NCBI GenBank assembly: GCA_965276785.1
Contig: OZ255629.1
Span: 1,674,001-1,738,000, forward strand
DNA from: LMUY01 sp965276785
GTDB taxonomy: Bacteria; Pseudomonadota; Alphaproteobacteria; Acetobacterales; Acetobacteraceae
Direction of reading: 5' to 3'
Length of the DNA: 64,000 bases
The notes beneath the pieces were generated by a model. That model was not told the origin of the DNA. It made no database searches and saw only the letters and a list, made by a program, of their open reading frames with translations. Positions within the stretch are counted from its first letter, which is position 1. Each line of letters begins with the position of its first letter. The position numbers and the translations under genes are program-made. Below are positions 1 through 7,874 of this stretch, in pieces.

Positions 1-2
1 GG

Positions 3-962
3 CTTGGGACTGAGGCAAGCCGGATCGCCGGCATGGTTGGCAAGCTGGACGGCGACGCGGCTGAAACCATCGAGCAGGCTGGGGCACTGCTGTGGCCGCG
101 CGCCGCCGATATCCTGGCAGACGCTCCGGTGCCTCCCGAGTGGCGCGAGACCGAATTACCCGAAGCACTGTTTGGGCCGCTTGCGAGGCGGGTTGCTGCC
201 GTTATCCGCCGCGGCTCGCTGCTGCAGGGCCTGGTACGCGATGGCGAGCAAGGCCGCTTTGACGACGACGCCGCCAACGTGGCCGCCATCATGGCCGGCT
301 TGGTCAACGAGTCGGCGGATGGGGCGGCGATGGTTGCCCAGCTGGTCTTGATTCAGGCACCCCACGCCGTTCTGCACCTGCGCCGATTTGTGTCGGCGAC
401 CCGGGACAGCGCGGAGAGCATCGCGCTTAATAAGGCGATGAGCCTGGGGGTGGAGCAGACCCTGCAGTTCCTGGAGCGCGAGGCGAACTTCGCGCGCAAG
501 ATCAACACCGGGTCCATCGGCGACGCGGGGGATACGGTCCGCTCCGTCGCCAAGCTGCTCTACGCGCTGGACAGCGACACGTCGGCGCCAGTGCACCGCG
601 CCCGCCTCCGCGCGATGCGGGATGGGCTGGATCGAGCCAGCCGGGCTTGCTTTGCCAAGAGCCTCAAGTCGGACATCATCGAGCCGCTGGCCGCCATGAG
701 GCGGCCGGACGTGGTGGTCGAGCAGCGGCGCCTGGAGGTGAGCGCGCGCGAACTCCGTGCTTTAGAGTCCACGGCGCGGCATTTTGGCGACCCCGCCGGC
801 TACGACTGCAGTCTGCTGCAAACATCAGAGGCCGTACGCGCCGCCTATGCCGCGGGAACGATCGGGCTGGCGCGCGCCTGCCGGCTGATCGAAATCCTGT
901 CCGGCCCGGAGTCCGCCATCGAGCTTTATCACAGCGCTGCCCGGGACGGCGGCACAGCGTAA
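3..962 (+). CDS. Hypothetical protein, 5' end outside window
   Basis: I do not recognise this protein. The first ATG is at 33, but the same frame is open back to base 3 without a stop, and no ribosome binding site precedes 33, so the gene probably starts upstream of the window. The visible product is about 310 residues, alanine and arginine rich, predicted mostly helical, with no signal peptide and no membrane segment. Two cysteines are scattered and no motif is evident. It ends at 962, about 100 bases before the convergent b561-type cytochrome gene. Function unknown; coding character is supported by length and by strong GC bias at third codon positions. Confidence 0.7.
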   Translation, partial: LGTEASRIAGMVGKLDGDAAETIEQAGALLWPRAADILADAPVPPEWRETELPEALFGPLARRVAAVIRRGSLLQGLVRDGEQGRFDDDAANVAAIMAGLVNESADGAAMVAQLVLIQAPHAVLHLRRFVSATRDSAESIALNKAMSLGVEQTLQFLEREANFARKINTGSIGDAGDTVRSVAKLLYALDSDTSAPVHRARLRAMRDGLDRASRACFAKSLKSDIIEPLAAMRRPDVVVEQRRLEVSARELRALESTARHFGDPAGYDCSLLQTSEAVRAAYAAGTIGLARACRLIEILSGPESAIELYHSAARDGGTA

Positions 963-988
963 AGCGGCGATGCCCTGGAACTCGCCGG

Positions 989-1050
989 GGTGGGTTGCTT
1001 GCAGCCCATCAATGGCGGGAAGGGGTTGGGTCGCGCTGCACCCACCCTAC
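989..1050. repeat. Degenerate copy of the GGTGGGTTGC palindromic repeat
   Basis: A stem GGTGGGTTGC (989-998) faces GCAGCCCATC (1001-1010), pairing with two G-U pairs. Further on, ACCCACCCTAC (1040-1050) repeats the right-hand arm and flank of the better copies at 21217 and 49958. It lies between two convergent stop codons, a usual place for such extragenic palindromes. Confidence 0.45.
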
Positions 1051-1063
1051 AAAGCTCTGCGCG

Positions 1064-1756
1064 CTAAATCCGGGTGGTCAAAACCCAAACGATGCAGCCC
1101 GCCAGCGCTAGGATGAGCAAAGCAAGCAGCGGCGAGGCCATGCGCGGCTGGCGTGTGGCGCCGGGCAGGCGCTTGCGCCCGGTGATCATTGGCCACAGCA
1201 GGTTATGCTTCTTGATCAACGCATAAGCCAATATCGCTAGCACATGCAGCCCAATCGCAGCCAGGATCAGGTTGAAATTGAACGCGTGCACCGAGCTGAT
1301 GCGATCGCTCGTTGCCTTGCTGACGAGGTGGCGCAACGGCCCGTCCGCAGTGGCGTCATCATTGCTGAACAGGCCGGTTGTAACCTGAACGGCAAGCAGC
1401 CCAAGCAGCACCAGTATCATCCAGCCGCCGGCCGCATTGTGGCCCACCTCGTTATCGGGCTCGCGCCGGGTGAACTGGGCCAAGTGGCGGAATCCCGCGA
1501 GCGGGCTGCGTAAGAATTGGTGGAAGCGGGAGGTCTCGCTGCCGACGAAGCCCCAAGCCAGGCGGAACAGCAGCAAGGTGAGCAAGGTGTAACCGGAGAG
1601 GAAATGGATATCGAGCCAATCCAATTGGACCGACGTGTAGCTCACTGCGACCAGCACGACGATGGCCCAGTGGAACAGGCGCGTTGGCGCGTCCCACACC
1701 CGCATAGACAGGCGCAACACGCTCTGCCGCGCGCGCCCCTTTCGCACACCACTCAT
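1064..1756 (-). CDS. Cytochrome b561-type membrane protein
   Basis: A 230-residue integral membrane protein of the cytochrome b561 / Ni,Fe-hydrogenase cytochrome b family, which carries heme b and moves electrons between quinol and a periplasmic partner. The family signature VWDAPTRLFHWAI opens the protein; the histidines in that segment, in DIHFLSGY, in VGHNAAGGW and in the later SVHAFNF and GLHVLA segments are the expected heme ligands. Four to five membrane segments are visible, the last at the C-terminus. I start at 1756 rather than at the longer frame opening at 1840, because GAGG lies nine bases before that ATG. No partner enzyme (hydrogenase, dehydrogenase, diheme cytochrome) is next to it, so its donor and acceptor are unknown. 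Confidence 0.85.
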   Translation of the reverse strand: MSGVRKGRARQSVLRLSMRVWDAPTRLFHWAIVVLVAVSYTSVQLDWLDIHFLSGYTLLTLLLFRLAWGFVGSETSRFHQFLRSPLAGFRHLAQFTRREPDNEVGHNAAGGWMILVLLGLLAVQVTTGLFSNDDATADGPLRHLVSKATSDRISSVHAFNFNLILAAIGLHVLAILAYALIKKHNLLWPMITGRKRLPGATRQPRMASPLLALLILALAGCIVWVLTTRI

Positions 1757-1902
1757 TTGCTGCCTCAAGCCCGTGACAACCCACTGTGCATGGAGCGGCG
1801 GCGCCAAGCCAGAGCGCGACGGCTCACAAACGGGCGGCACCGTCCCAGGGTGAACGCCGCATTAACATTGCATGAACAAGCCGGGTTCATTACCTATCCA
1901 CC

Positions 1903-2907
1903 ATGGAACGTCCCCTCGCGGCCTCCGCCCGGATCCCGCTGCGTCCGGTTGCCATCGTGGTTGCAGTGGCCGTCTGCCTGGCGGTTGGCTGGGGTGCTTG
2001 GACGAATTGGACCCCACGGCCGCAACCCGGACCGGTTCAGCACCAGGCCGTGGCACCGCAAGCGTTGACGCCGCCGCCCGCCAGCGCCGCCGGGCTGGCG
2101 CCCAGCTTCGACATCGTCCGCGTCTCGCCGGATGGCGGGATTGTTATGGCGGGGCAGGCGGAGCCGGGTTCTAAGGTCACCGTCAAGCGGGGCGACGCGG
2201 TGATTGCAGAGACCGAGGCGGACCAGCGGGGCGCCTGGGTCGCCGTCCCGGCAACCCGGCTGGAGCCCGGCAGCGGCGAACTCACGCTCAGCGCGCGCAA
2301 CGGCGCGGGCCAGGTGCGCACCGCCGAGACCACGGTCGTCATCCTGGTTCCCGCGGCGACCGACCGGCCGCAATCTAGCGCGCCGCCGCTGGCCCTGCTT
2401 TCGACACCGGCCGCGCCATCCCGGCTGCTACAGGAACCGCCTGGAGGCGCTCGCTCCGGCAAGCTCGGCCTAGGCACGGTGGATTACGACGACAACGGCG
2501 CGATTCGGTTCAGCGGCACGGCGCCGCCGGGTGCAACGGTGCGGGTTTACATCGACAATGCGGCGGTGGGCGACTCCGTGGCCGATGTCCAGGGCCAATG
2601 GGCGCTCTCGCCTGACACGCGACTGGCGTCCGGCCTGCACCGGTTGCGGCTAGACCAACTGAATGCGCGCGGCCGGGTCGCCAATCGGGTAGAATTGCCG
2701 TTCGAGCGCGAAGTGCTGGCTGCGGCACAGGTTGGACCGGGGCAGGTGGTGGTCCAGCCGGGCCAGAACCTGTGGCGGCTGGCACGCCGCGCCTATGGCA
2801 TGGGACTGCGCTACACTGTGATCTATGCCGCCAACCGCGACCAAATCCGCGATGCCAAACGCATCTATCCCGGCCAGGTATTCGCGGTGCCGACGCTGGC
2901 GCAGTAG
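1903..2907 (+). CDS. LysM-domain envelope protein
   Basis: A 334-residue protein with one N-terminal membrane anchor (about residues 15-35), a proline/alanine-rich linker, two Ig-like beta-sandwich segments (about 65-145 and 160-260), and a C-terminal LysM domain (about 278-330, with QPGQNLWRLARRAYG and YPGQVFAVPTL). LysM binds peptidoglycan or other N-acetylglucosamine polymers, so the protein is most likely inner-membrane anchored and reaches the cell wall. This architecture is common in Rhodospirillales as a conserved protein without a proven role. There is no strong ribosome binding site; the start is chosen because the membrane segment follows directly. It stands alone, with about 125 bases to the next gene. 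Confidence 0.85.
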   Translation: MERPLAASARIPLRPVAIVVAVAVCLAVGWGAWTNWTPRPQPGPVQHQAVAPQALTPPPASAAGLAPSFDIVRVSPDGGIVMAGQAEPGSKVTVKRGDAVIAETEADQRGAWVAVPATRLEPGSGELTLSARNGAGQVRTAETTVVILVPAATDRPQSSAPPLALLSTPAAPSRLLQEPPGGARSGKLGLGTVDYDDNGAIRFSGTAPPGATVRVYIDNAAVGDSVADVQGQWALSPDTRLASGLHRLRLDQLNARGRVANRVELPFEREVLAAAQVGPGQVVVQPGQNLWRLARRAYGMGLRYTVIYAANRDQIRDAKRIYPGQVFAVPTLAQ

Positions 2908-3032
2908 GGCCTGATCGCTTCAGCCTGAGCAGCAATCCTGGCCGCTCAGGCTTGATGCCGTAGGGTCCGGCGTCCCCCTTTTAAATGGAGGGCTCGTCGT
3001 AATGAGAGGATCTATGGCGCAGCTTGTGCCGG

Positions 3033-3377
3033 CTACAGGCGCTGAATGGCGTCGACACGTTCCCGGTTCGCGTTGCCCCAGGCACAGAGCGGCATAAGTG
3101 CGGTTGCCAGCGTCCGCCCGAATGGGGTCATCGCGTAATCTACTCGCGGTGGGACCTCACGGTGATCCGTGCGGCTCAGGATACCGTCTCCTTCCAACTC
3201 CCGAAGATGCTGGATCAGGATCTTTTCACTGATGCCCTGCACGAGCCGGCGTAGCTCACCGAAGCGCCGAGGGCCGCCGCCGAGATGGAACAGGATCAGC
3301 GGCTTCCATTTGCCGCCGATGACAGCCAGCGCCACGTCCAAGCCGCACGTGACATCATGATCCGCCACTGCCGTCAT
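3033..3377 (-). CDS. HxlR-family transcriptional regulator
   Basis: A 114-residue winged-helix repressor/activator of the HxlR (YodB/HypR) family. The family pattern is intact: a conserved cysteine near the N-terminus (Cys11 in TCGLDVALAVIGGKWKPLIL), then RFGELRRLVQGISEKIL for the recognition helix and RTDHREVPPRVDYAMTPFG for the wing. In characterised relatives that cysteine senses quinones, aldehydes or hypochlorite. It is divergent from the SDR gene at 3474, and a dyad that looks like its operator lies in the shared gap (3383-3400), only six bases from its own start codon. I infer that it controls itself and the oxidoreductase. Confidence 0.9.
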   Translation of the reverse strand: MTAVADHDVTCGLDVALAVIGGKWKPLILFHLGGGPRRFGELRRLVQGISEKILIQHLRELEGDGILSRTDHREVPPRVDYAMTPFGRTLATALMPLCAWGNANRERVDAIQRL

Positions 3378-3382
3378 CCCAC

Positions 3383-3400
3383 ACTAACCTTAAGGTAAGT
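3383..3400. promoter_or_regulatory. Operator-like dyad between hxlR-type gene and SDR gene
   Basis: The sequence ACTAACCTTAAGGTAAGT is an almost perfect 18-base dyad: the central ten bases ACCTTAAGGT are fully palindromic, and the outer ACT/AGT arms also pair, with one mismatched pair between. It is A/T-rich in a GC-rich background and sits in the divergent gap, as autoregulatory HxlR sites do. Binding is inferred, not shown. Confidence 0.6.
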
Positions 3401-3473
3401 TCTGGACCTCACGTAAGCGTCTGCCCAGGTCCCTGCTATCGGCCCCGGTGGGGCTCCATCGGGGGACATTCTC

Positions 3474-4223
3474 ATGGGAAGGCTTGAAGGCAAGGTCGCG
3501 GTCGTGACCGGTGCGACCAGCGGCATCGGTCTGGCGACGGCAAAACGCTTTGCCCGCGAGGGCGCGCGCCTGTTCATCACCGGCCGCCGCCTGGCGGAAC
3601 TCGACAGCGCCGTCCGTGAGGTGGGCGGCACTGTCCGTGGCGTGCAAGGCGACGTGTCGAACCTGGCCGACCTCGACCGGCTGTATGATATCGTCCGTGA
3701 GGAGGCAGGAAACATCGATGTGCTGTTCGCCAATGCCGGTGGCGGAGCATTCATGGCGTTGGGCGAAATCACCGAAGATCATTACGACGATACCTTTGCC
3801 ACCAACGTGAAAGGCACACTGTTCACGGTCCAAAAGGCATTGCCGCTGCTGCGCGATGGAAGCTCGATCATTTTGACGGGCTCCACCGCTGCAAGTATGG
3901 GCTTGCCAGCCTTTAGCGTGTACAGCGCGACCAAGGGCGCGATCCGCAGCTTCGCGCGAAGCTGGATCATTGACTTGGCGCCTCGCCGTATCCGGGTCAA
4001 TGTGCTGGTCCCCGGCGCCACGTCGACGCCCGGATGGCACGAGCTGACGTCGTCGGAAGAGCAGAGGCAGCAGATGCTGGCGATGACCAAAGCCGCAACA
4101 CCACTCGGCCGTCTCGGCACGCCGGACGAGACCGCCAGTGCCGCACTGTTTCTCGCATCTGACGAGAGCAGCTTCGTGAACGGCAGCGAACTGTTCGTGG
4201 ATGGCGGCTCGGCCCAGATCTGA
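3474..4223 (+). CDS. SDR-family NAD(P)-dependent oxidoreductase
   Basis: A 249-residue classical short-chain dehydrogenase/reductase. Visible motifs are the cofactor-binding TGATSGIG (residues 12-19), NAGG (87-90), the catalytic serine in TGSTAA, and the YSATK active-site pair Tyr150/Lys154. TGRR after the second strand suggests NADP(H) preference. GGGGGA precedes the ATG at good spacing. The family reduces or oxidises alcohols, ketones and quinones; the substrate cannot be read from sequence. Divergence from a cysteine-bearing HxlR regulator suggests a role in detoxifying reactive carbonyls or quinones, as in similar pairs. Confidence 0.88.
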   Translation: MGRLEGKVAVVTGATSGIGLATAKRFAREGARLFITGRRLAELDSAVREVGGTVRGVQGDVSNLADLDRLYDIVREEAGNIDVLFANAGGGAFMALGEITEDHYDDTFATNVKGTLFTVQKALPLLRDGSSIILTGSTAASMGLPAFSVYSATKGAIRSFARSWIIDLAPRRIRVNVLVPGATSTPGWHELTSSEEQRQQMLAMTKAATPLGRLGTPDETASAALFLASDESSFVNGSELFVDGGSAQI

Positions 4224-4401
4224 CAGCGGCAACAATGGGATTGCGGCCCGGCCAAAATACCACCCGCCATTGAACCCATCCAAACCTCTGTGCAGAACTC
4301 CCAGTGCTTCGACGCCTTCAGAAGCGATCATGCGCTAGGATCAGGGTTGCTGGCTTTGGGGAGCGTCCCCATACCCTTTTGCGCATGAGTGGGACCGATC
4401 C

Positions 4402-5070
4402 ATGACGTTGGCGCAAACCTTGCGGGTGGCCTTCGCGCCGCCGCACCGCGCCGGTTGGCCGTTCATCGCAGGAGCCCTGGTGCTCGCCCTGCTCGGCCTG
4501 GTATTGACCCGGTGGCTGTTCTGGCCGGCCGCGATCCTGACCGGGTTCTGCCTCTACTTCTTCCGCGACCCGGACCGGACGCCGCCGGGCCGGCTGGGCG
4601 CCGTGGTGGCGCCGGCGGATGGGCGGGTGGTCTCGGTGGCGCTGGCGGTCCCGCCGCCTGAGTTGGGGCTTGGCCCGGCGCCATGTTGGCGGGTGGCAAT
4701 CTTCCTCTCGGTGCTCAACGTCCACATCAACCGCGCCCCGGCCAGCGGCACCGTGACACGGATCGCCTACCGGCCCGGCGCCTTCGTCAGCGCCAGCCTG
4801 GACAAGGCCAGCGAGAAGAACGAGCGCAACGCGTTGGCCCTGCGACTGCCGAGCGGGCAGGACATGGCGGTGGTGCAGATCGCGGGACTGATCGCCCGGC
4901 GCATCCTCTGCTTCGTGAAGGAGGGGGACGTGGTGCAGGGCGGCGCCCGGTTCGGCCTGATCCGTTTTGGCAGCCGCACCGACCTCTACCTGCCGCCGGG
5001 CGTGCCGCCGCTGGTGGTGGAAGGGCAGACCATGATTGGGGGCGAGAGCGTGATTGCGGAGCTGGCATGA
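4402..5070 (+). CDS. psd: Phosphatidylserine decarboxylase (short type)
   Basis: A 222-residue proenzyme that makes phosphatidylethanolamine from phosphatidylserine at the inner membrane. Two N-terminal hydrophobic segments (about 18-52) anchor it. The conserved FFRDPDR, APADGRV (Asp73) and NVHINRAP (His108) blocks are followed by RFGSRTD, in which the chain cleaves itself between Gly190 and Ser191 to form the pyruvoyl cofactor. Length and motif type match the small Psd class. The usual partner pssA is not beside it; instead its stop codon overlaps the start of a DUF427 gene (ATGA). Confidence 0.92.
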   Translation: MTLAQTLRVAFAPPHRAGWPFIAGALVLALLGLVLTRWLFWPAAILTGFCLYFFRDPDRTPPGRLGAVVAPADGRVVSVALAVPPPELGLGPAPCWRVAIFLSVLNVHINRAPASGTVTRIAYRPGAFVSASLDKASEKNERNALALRLPSGQDMAVVQIAGLIARRILCFVKEGDVVQGGARFGLIRFGSRTDLYLPPGVPPLVVEGQTMIGGESVIAELA

Positions 5071-5543
5071 CCCTGGCGCCGGAACGGGTGGCCGACTACC
5101 CTCGCCCGCCGCGGCTGGAACCGGTGCCCGCGCGCATCCGGATCGTACTGGGCGGGGAAACGGTGGCGGACACCATGGCCGCGCTGCGCGTGCTGGAGAC
5201 CACGCATCCGCCCAGCTACTACCTGCCGAAAGCTGACTTTATCGCCGGGTCGCTGGTGCCGGGGTCGCAACGCGGCTCGGTCTGCGAATGGAAAGGGCGC
5301 GCTCGCTACCTCACGGTGTGCGGCGGCGGCCGGATCGCGCGGGACGCGGCGTGGACCTACCCGGACCCAACACCGGAATTCGCTCTGCTGCGCGACCACG
5401 TAGCGGTGTATTGCGCCCTGATGGATGCGTGTTTCGTGGGCGAGGAGCGCGCGATGCCGCAGCCGGGCGGGTTCTATGGCGGCTGGGTGACGTCCAATCT
5501 GCAGGGGCCGTTCAAGGGTGGGCCGGGGACTGAGTTCTGGTAG
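5067..5543 (+). CDS. DUF427 domain protein
   Basis: A 158-residue cytosolic protein of the DUF427 family, small beta-rich proteins of unknown biochemical role. The hallmark pieces are present: SYYLPKADF, VCEWKGRARYLTV, AAWTYPDPTPEF and the C-terminal GGFYGGWVTSNLQGPFKGG. The start ATG overlaps the psd stop (ATGA), so the two are translationally coupled. The 3' end overlaps the convergent gene at 5512 by 32 bases. Confidence 0.85.
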   Translation: MTLAPERVADYPRPPRLEPVPARIRIVLGGETVADTMAALRVLETTHPPSYYLPKADFIAGSLVPGSQRGSVCEWKGRARYLTVCGGGRIARDAAWTYPDPTPEFALLRDHVAVYCALMDACFVGEERAMPQPGGFYGGWVTSNLQGPFKGGPGTEFW

Positions 5544-6012
5544 GCGCGGCTGGATGGCGCGGCCGCAGGTCAACCTGCGGGGCGGGCAGCGTGTCGGCAT
5601 AGGCTTGGCCGTTCCAGATCCATCGATCGGCCTTGTTTACCACCAGGTCATGCATGCCGCGGTGTTCGGTGGGGGCGATGACGATGGGGCCGCTCACCGC
5701 GTCCATCACTTTGTGCCAGCCATGCCTTGTGGGCAGGTAGACCGAAGTCGAGCAGCCGGCCGAACCGCAGGCGCGCTGCGACTGCACCTGCACGAACAGG
5801 GCGGGACCGGCGCCGGCGCGGCCGAGCGGTGCGCTGCCGAGCAGCAGCAAGGCGCCAGGGCCGCCATCGGCCAGGTCGGCCACGGCGATGCGGCGTGCGG
5901 CGGCGTCCAGCGGCGAGCCGGGCTGGGCGGTGAGTTGCACCGGGCCGGTCGGCACGGGTGCCGCTGCAGCCAGCAGAGCCACCAGGCAGGGCAACAGGAA
6001 GCGACGGGGCAC
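5512..6012 (-). CDS. Hypothetical secreted protein
   Basis: A 166-residue protein I cannot assign to a family. A signal peptide is clear at the N-terminus (PRRFLLPCLVALLAAAA). A pair of cysteines (CGSAGC) in the middle could form a disulfide, and the segment HDLVVNKADRWIWNGQAY looks like a conserved core of small periplasmic proteins. I chose a GTG start at 6012 because AGGAG lies seven bases before it; the longer reading frame upstream is low-complexity proline/arginine and not convincing. It is convergent with the DUF427 gene and divergent from rlmH. Confidence 0.65.
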   Translation of the reverse strand: MPRRFLLPCLVALLAAAAPVPTGPVQLTAQPGSPLDAAARRIAVADLADGGPGALLLLGSAPLGRAGAGPALFVQVQSQRACGSAGCSTSVYLPTRHGWHKVMDAVSGPIVIAPTEHRGMHDLVVNKADRWIWNGQAYADTLPAPQVDLRPRHPAAPTRTQSPAHP

Positions 6013-6074
6013 CGGGGGACTCCTCTTGCGAAATGGTTGGTTCTGTCGCGAACGCGGTGGCGGGCGCAAGCCGG

Positions 6075-6536
6075 ATGCGCCTGATTGCGGTGGGGCGGCT
6101 GCGCGGCGGGCCGGAGGCGGAGCTGTTTGCGCGCTATAATGCGCGTTTGCGGCCGGGTTTGACGGTGACGGAGGTGGCGGAGGGGCGCGGTGCGCCGGCG
6201 GAGTGCAAGCGGCGGGAAGCGGAGGCGTTGTTGACAGCCCTGCCTGCGGCCGCGTTTGTGGTGGCGCTGGATAGCGGGGGCGAGGCGCTGGATAGCATGG
6301 CTCTGGCGGCCCGGCTGGAACGCTGGCTCGCGGCGTCTCGCCCGGTCTGCTTTGTGGTCGGCGGCGCGGAGGGGTTGGACGCGGCCGTGCTGGCGCGGGC
6401 GGATGCGGTGCTGTCGCTGGGGCCGCTGACCTGGCCGCATTTGCTGGTGCGGCCGATGCTGGCGGAGCAGGTGTTCCGTGCTCAATGCATTGCGACGGGC
6501 CACCCGTATCATCGCGCCGGGCGGCCGGGGCTATGA
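6075..6536 (+). CDS. rlmH: 23S rRNA m3-pseudouridine-1915 methyltransferase
   Basis: A 153-residue SPOUT methyltransferase (E. coli RlmH has 155) that methylates pseudouridine 1915 in helix 69 of 23S rRNA on the assembled ribosome, using S-adenosylmethionine. The deep trefoil knot is visible as CFVVGGAEGLD and LSLGPLTWPHLLVRPMLAEQ, with the C-terminal QVFRAQCIATGHPYHR. I start at the ATG where the family begins (MRLIAVGRL). In alphaproteobacteria rlmH normally follows rsfS and precedes gpmI; here rsfS is absent upstream and an island separates it from gpmI. Confidence 0.95.
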   Translation: MRLIAVGRLRGGPEAELFARYNARLRPGLTVTEVAEGRGAPAECKRREAEALLTALPAAAFVVALDSGGEALDSMALAARLERWLAASRPVCFVVGGAEGLDAAVLARADAVLSLGPLTWPHLLVRPMLAEQVFRAQCIATGHPYHRAGRPGL

Positions 6537-6539
6537 GGT

Positions 6540-6575
6540 CCAAACCGCTAGTTTGGTGGATAGCGCTCTATCTAC
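6540..6575 (+). terminator. Tandem hairpins directly after rlmH
   Basis: Two stem-loops follow the rlmH stop codon: CCAAAC/GTTTGG with a five-base loop (6540-6556), and GTGGATAG/CTATCTAC with a four-base loop (6556-6575, one G-U pair). No T run follows, so this is either a weak terminator or a 3'-end stabilising structure. It also marks the left edge of the low-GC island. Confidence 0.4.
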
Positions 6576-6760
6576 TCTAGCAGGGAAGCTGGAATGCAGA
6601 CATCCTCCAATCGCCAGGTAGGCGAAAGCGGTCGGTCTGCTTTAAGGCCCAAAACGGCCAAGTGCCCACTCCAGTCCTGGCATAATTCCTTTACGTCGGC
6701 TGCGGAGCCTACATATTTGGCGTCGAAAGCATCGAAGTGCCAACATCGATAGCGTGGGGA

Positions 6761-7756
6761 TTAGAAGGGGATGTCGTCGTCAAGCTCGGGAATAGGTTGT
6801 AGTAGCGCATCCTTCGGCAATTGAACGTTGTGAACGACGAAGAGATTGAGAATGTCGCTCCTATCCATGAACACGATTTGGCTGCGCTTGGTCGAGTCGA
6901 GCATGCCACCAAGCAACTGCTGAGCAGCCTTCGTTATCTCACCACCGGCCACGATGAAGGCATGGTCCACCAACACCTTCCGGTTGATCTCGGGATCGAA
7001 AATCTCGTGCGCCAGCATCATCAGGGTCTGGTTGTAGATTTCGGCGATGTTGGCGTTGGTTCCTTTGGTCAGACCAGCTGAATCCAACTTCCCCTTCTTG
7101 GCCTGGATGCCGAAGTAAAGGTAATGCTGGGTGGGCAGTTGAAACCGCATCCAGATGTCCTTACCGAACTCGTTGGACTTGTCCTTGTGGCCACCGGCAG
7201 TGATGCGATGGAAGCCAGCCTGTCGCAGCATCGGGAGAAGCACTTCCTCGATCAGTTCGTCCTCAGAGCACGTTTCCAAGTAGGCGGCGAGCTGTGCGCG
7301 TCTGGTACGTTCAGCGGCTGATAGGGGACGATGCGGGCTAGTCGAAATGCCCGCCACTTTCTTGGTACCGATGTGCCGGAGATAGCACTGCTTGTCCTCG
7401 GCGTATAATGCCTCGAAGCCCTCCCGCGCCAAGGCAGTGTTGAGGGCCTTGAGAGCACCTGGCCGATCGGGTTCCTCATTTATGGCGTCTCCTTGGTCCA
7501 TGAGGACGCGGATGACACGACAGAACGTTTCAGGTGGGGTTTGAGCGTCGGGGTGCGGCTCTTCGAGAATTTTTACCAAAGTCCCGGCCGTCCAAACAGC
7601 GCGGCTGGTGCCATCGTGCGCATAGTCTGTGTCAGCATCCCAGAAGAAGCGCGTGATGTAGTAGCTGCTGCGATAGGCGAAGAAGGAGTCGGTCTTGCCT
7701 TGTGGGATGCAAATCATCGCCGCAATCTCGTCAATTGTCCGATCCTTCCACCTCAT
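6761..7756 (-). CDS. AbiJ-like N-terminal plus PD-(D/E)XK nuclease-like protein
   Basis: A 331-residue protein with two parts. Residues about 20-130 (YYITRFFWDADTDYAHDG, TSRAVW, then ALNTALAREGFEALYAEDKQ) resemble the N-terminal domains named after abortive-infection protein AbiJ. Residues about 160-310 look like a restriction-endonuclease fold: helix with Glu170/Glu171, then GKDIW (Asp200) and YFGIQAKKGK (Gln218-x-Lys220), the D...QxK form of the active site seen in Mrr-like enzymes. GGGGAGAGG precedes the start. It is divergent from the helicase at 7875, with 118 bases between. Base composition is lower in GC than the flanks. I infer a nuclease in a defence module; the family assignment is from memory of motifs only. 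Confidence 0.65.
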   Translation of the reverse strand: MRWKDRTIDEIAAMICIPQGKTDSFFAYRSSYYITRFFWDADTDYAHDGTSRAVWTAGTLVKILEEPHPDAQTPPETFCRVIRVLMDQGDAINEEPDRPGALKALNTALAREGFEALYAEDKQCYLRHIGTKKVAGISTSPHRPLSAAERTRRAQLAAYLETCSEDELIEEVLLPMLRQAGFHRITAGGHKDKSNEFGKDIWMRFQLPTQHYLYFGIQAKKGKLDSAGLTKGTNANIAEIYNQTLMMLAHEIFDPEINRKVLVDHAFIVAGGEITKAAQQLLGGMLDSTKRSQIVFMDRSDILNLFVVHNVQLPKDALLQPIPELDDDIPF

Positions 7757-7874
7757 TCCCGCCTCTCCCCTGAGTCGCTGCCCAGCCTAGCATTCGTATA
7801 GCAGGCAGTGTAGTTTCCTCGCGAAATCAGCCGCATGCGGCCCGCCGGTTCCGACAAAAATACGAGGGCATTGA
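7757..7874. promoter_or_regulatory. Divergent promoter region of the nuclease/helicase pair
   Basis: The only gap between the two divergent island genes. It contains TATAGC (7797-7802), which could serve as a -10 element in either direction, an inverted repeat TTTC-CTCGC-GAAA (7814-7826), and the perfect palindrome CCGCATGCGG (7831-7840). GAGGG lies seven bases before the helicase start. Shared dyads suggest common control of both genes; no regulator gene is present in the island. Confidence 0.4.

Noticed and set aside
4357..4369. GGGGA/TCCCC hairpin before psd as a terminator
   Set aside because: The stem is only five base pairs and it lies just before a gene start; too weak to call.
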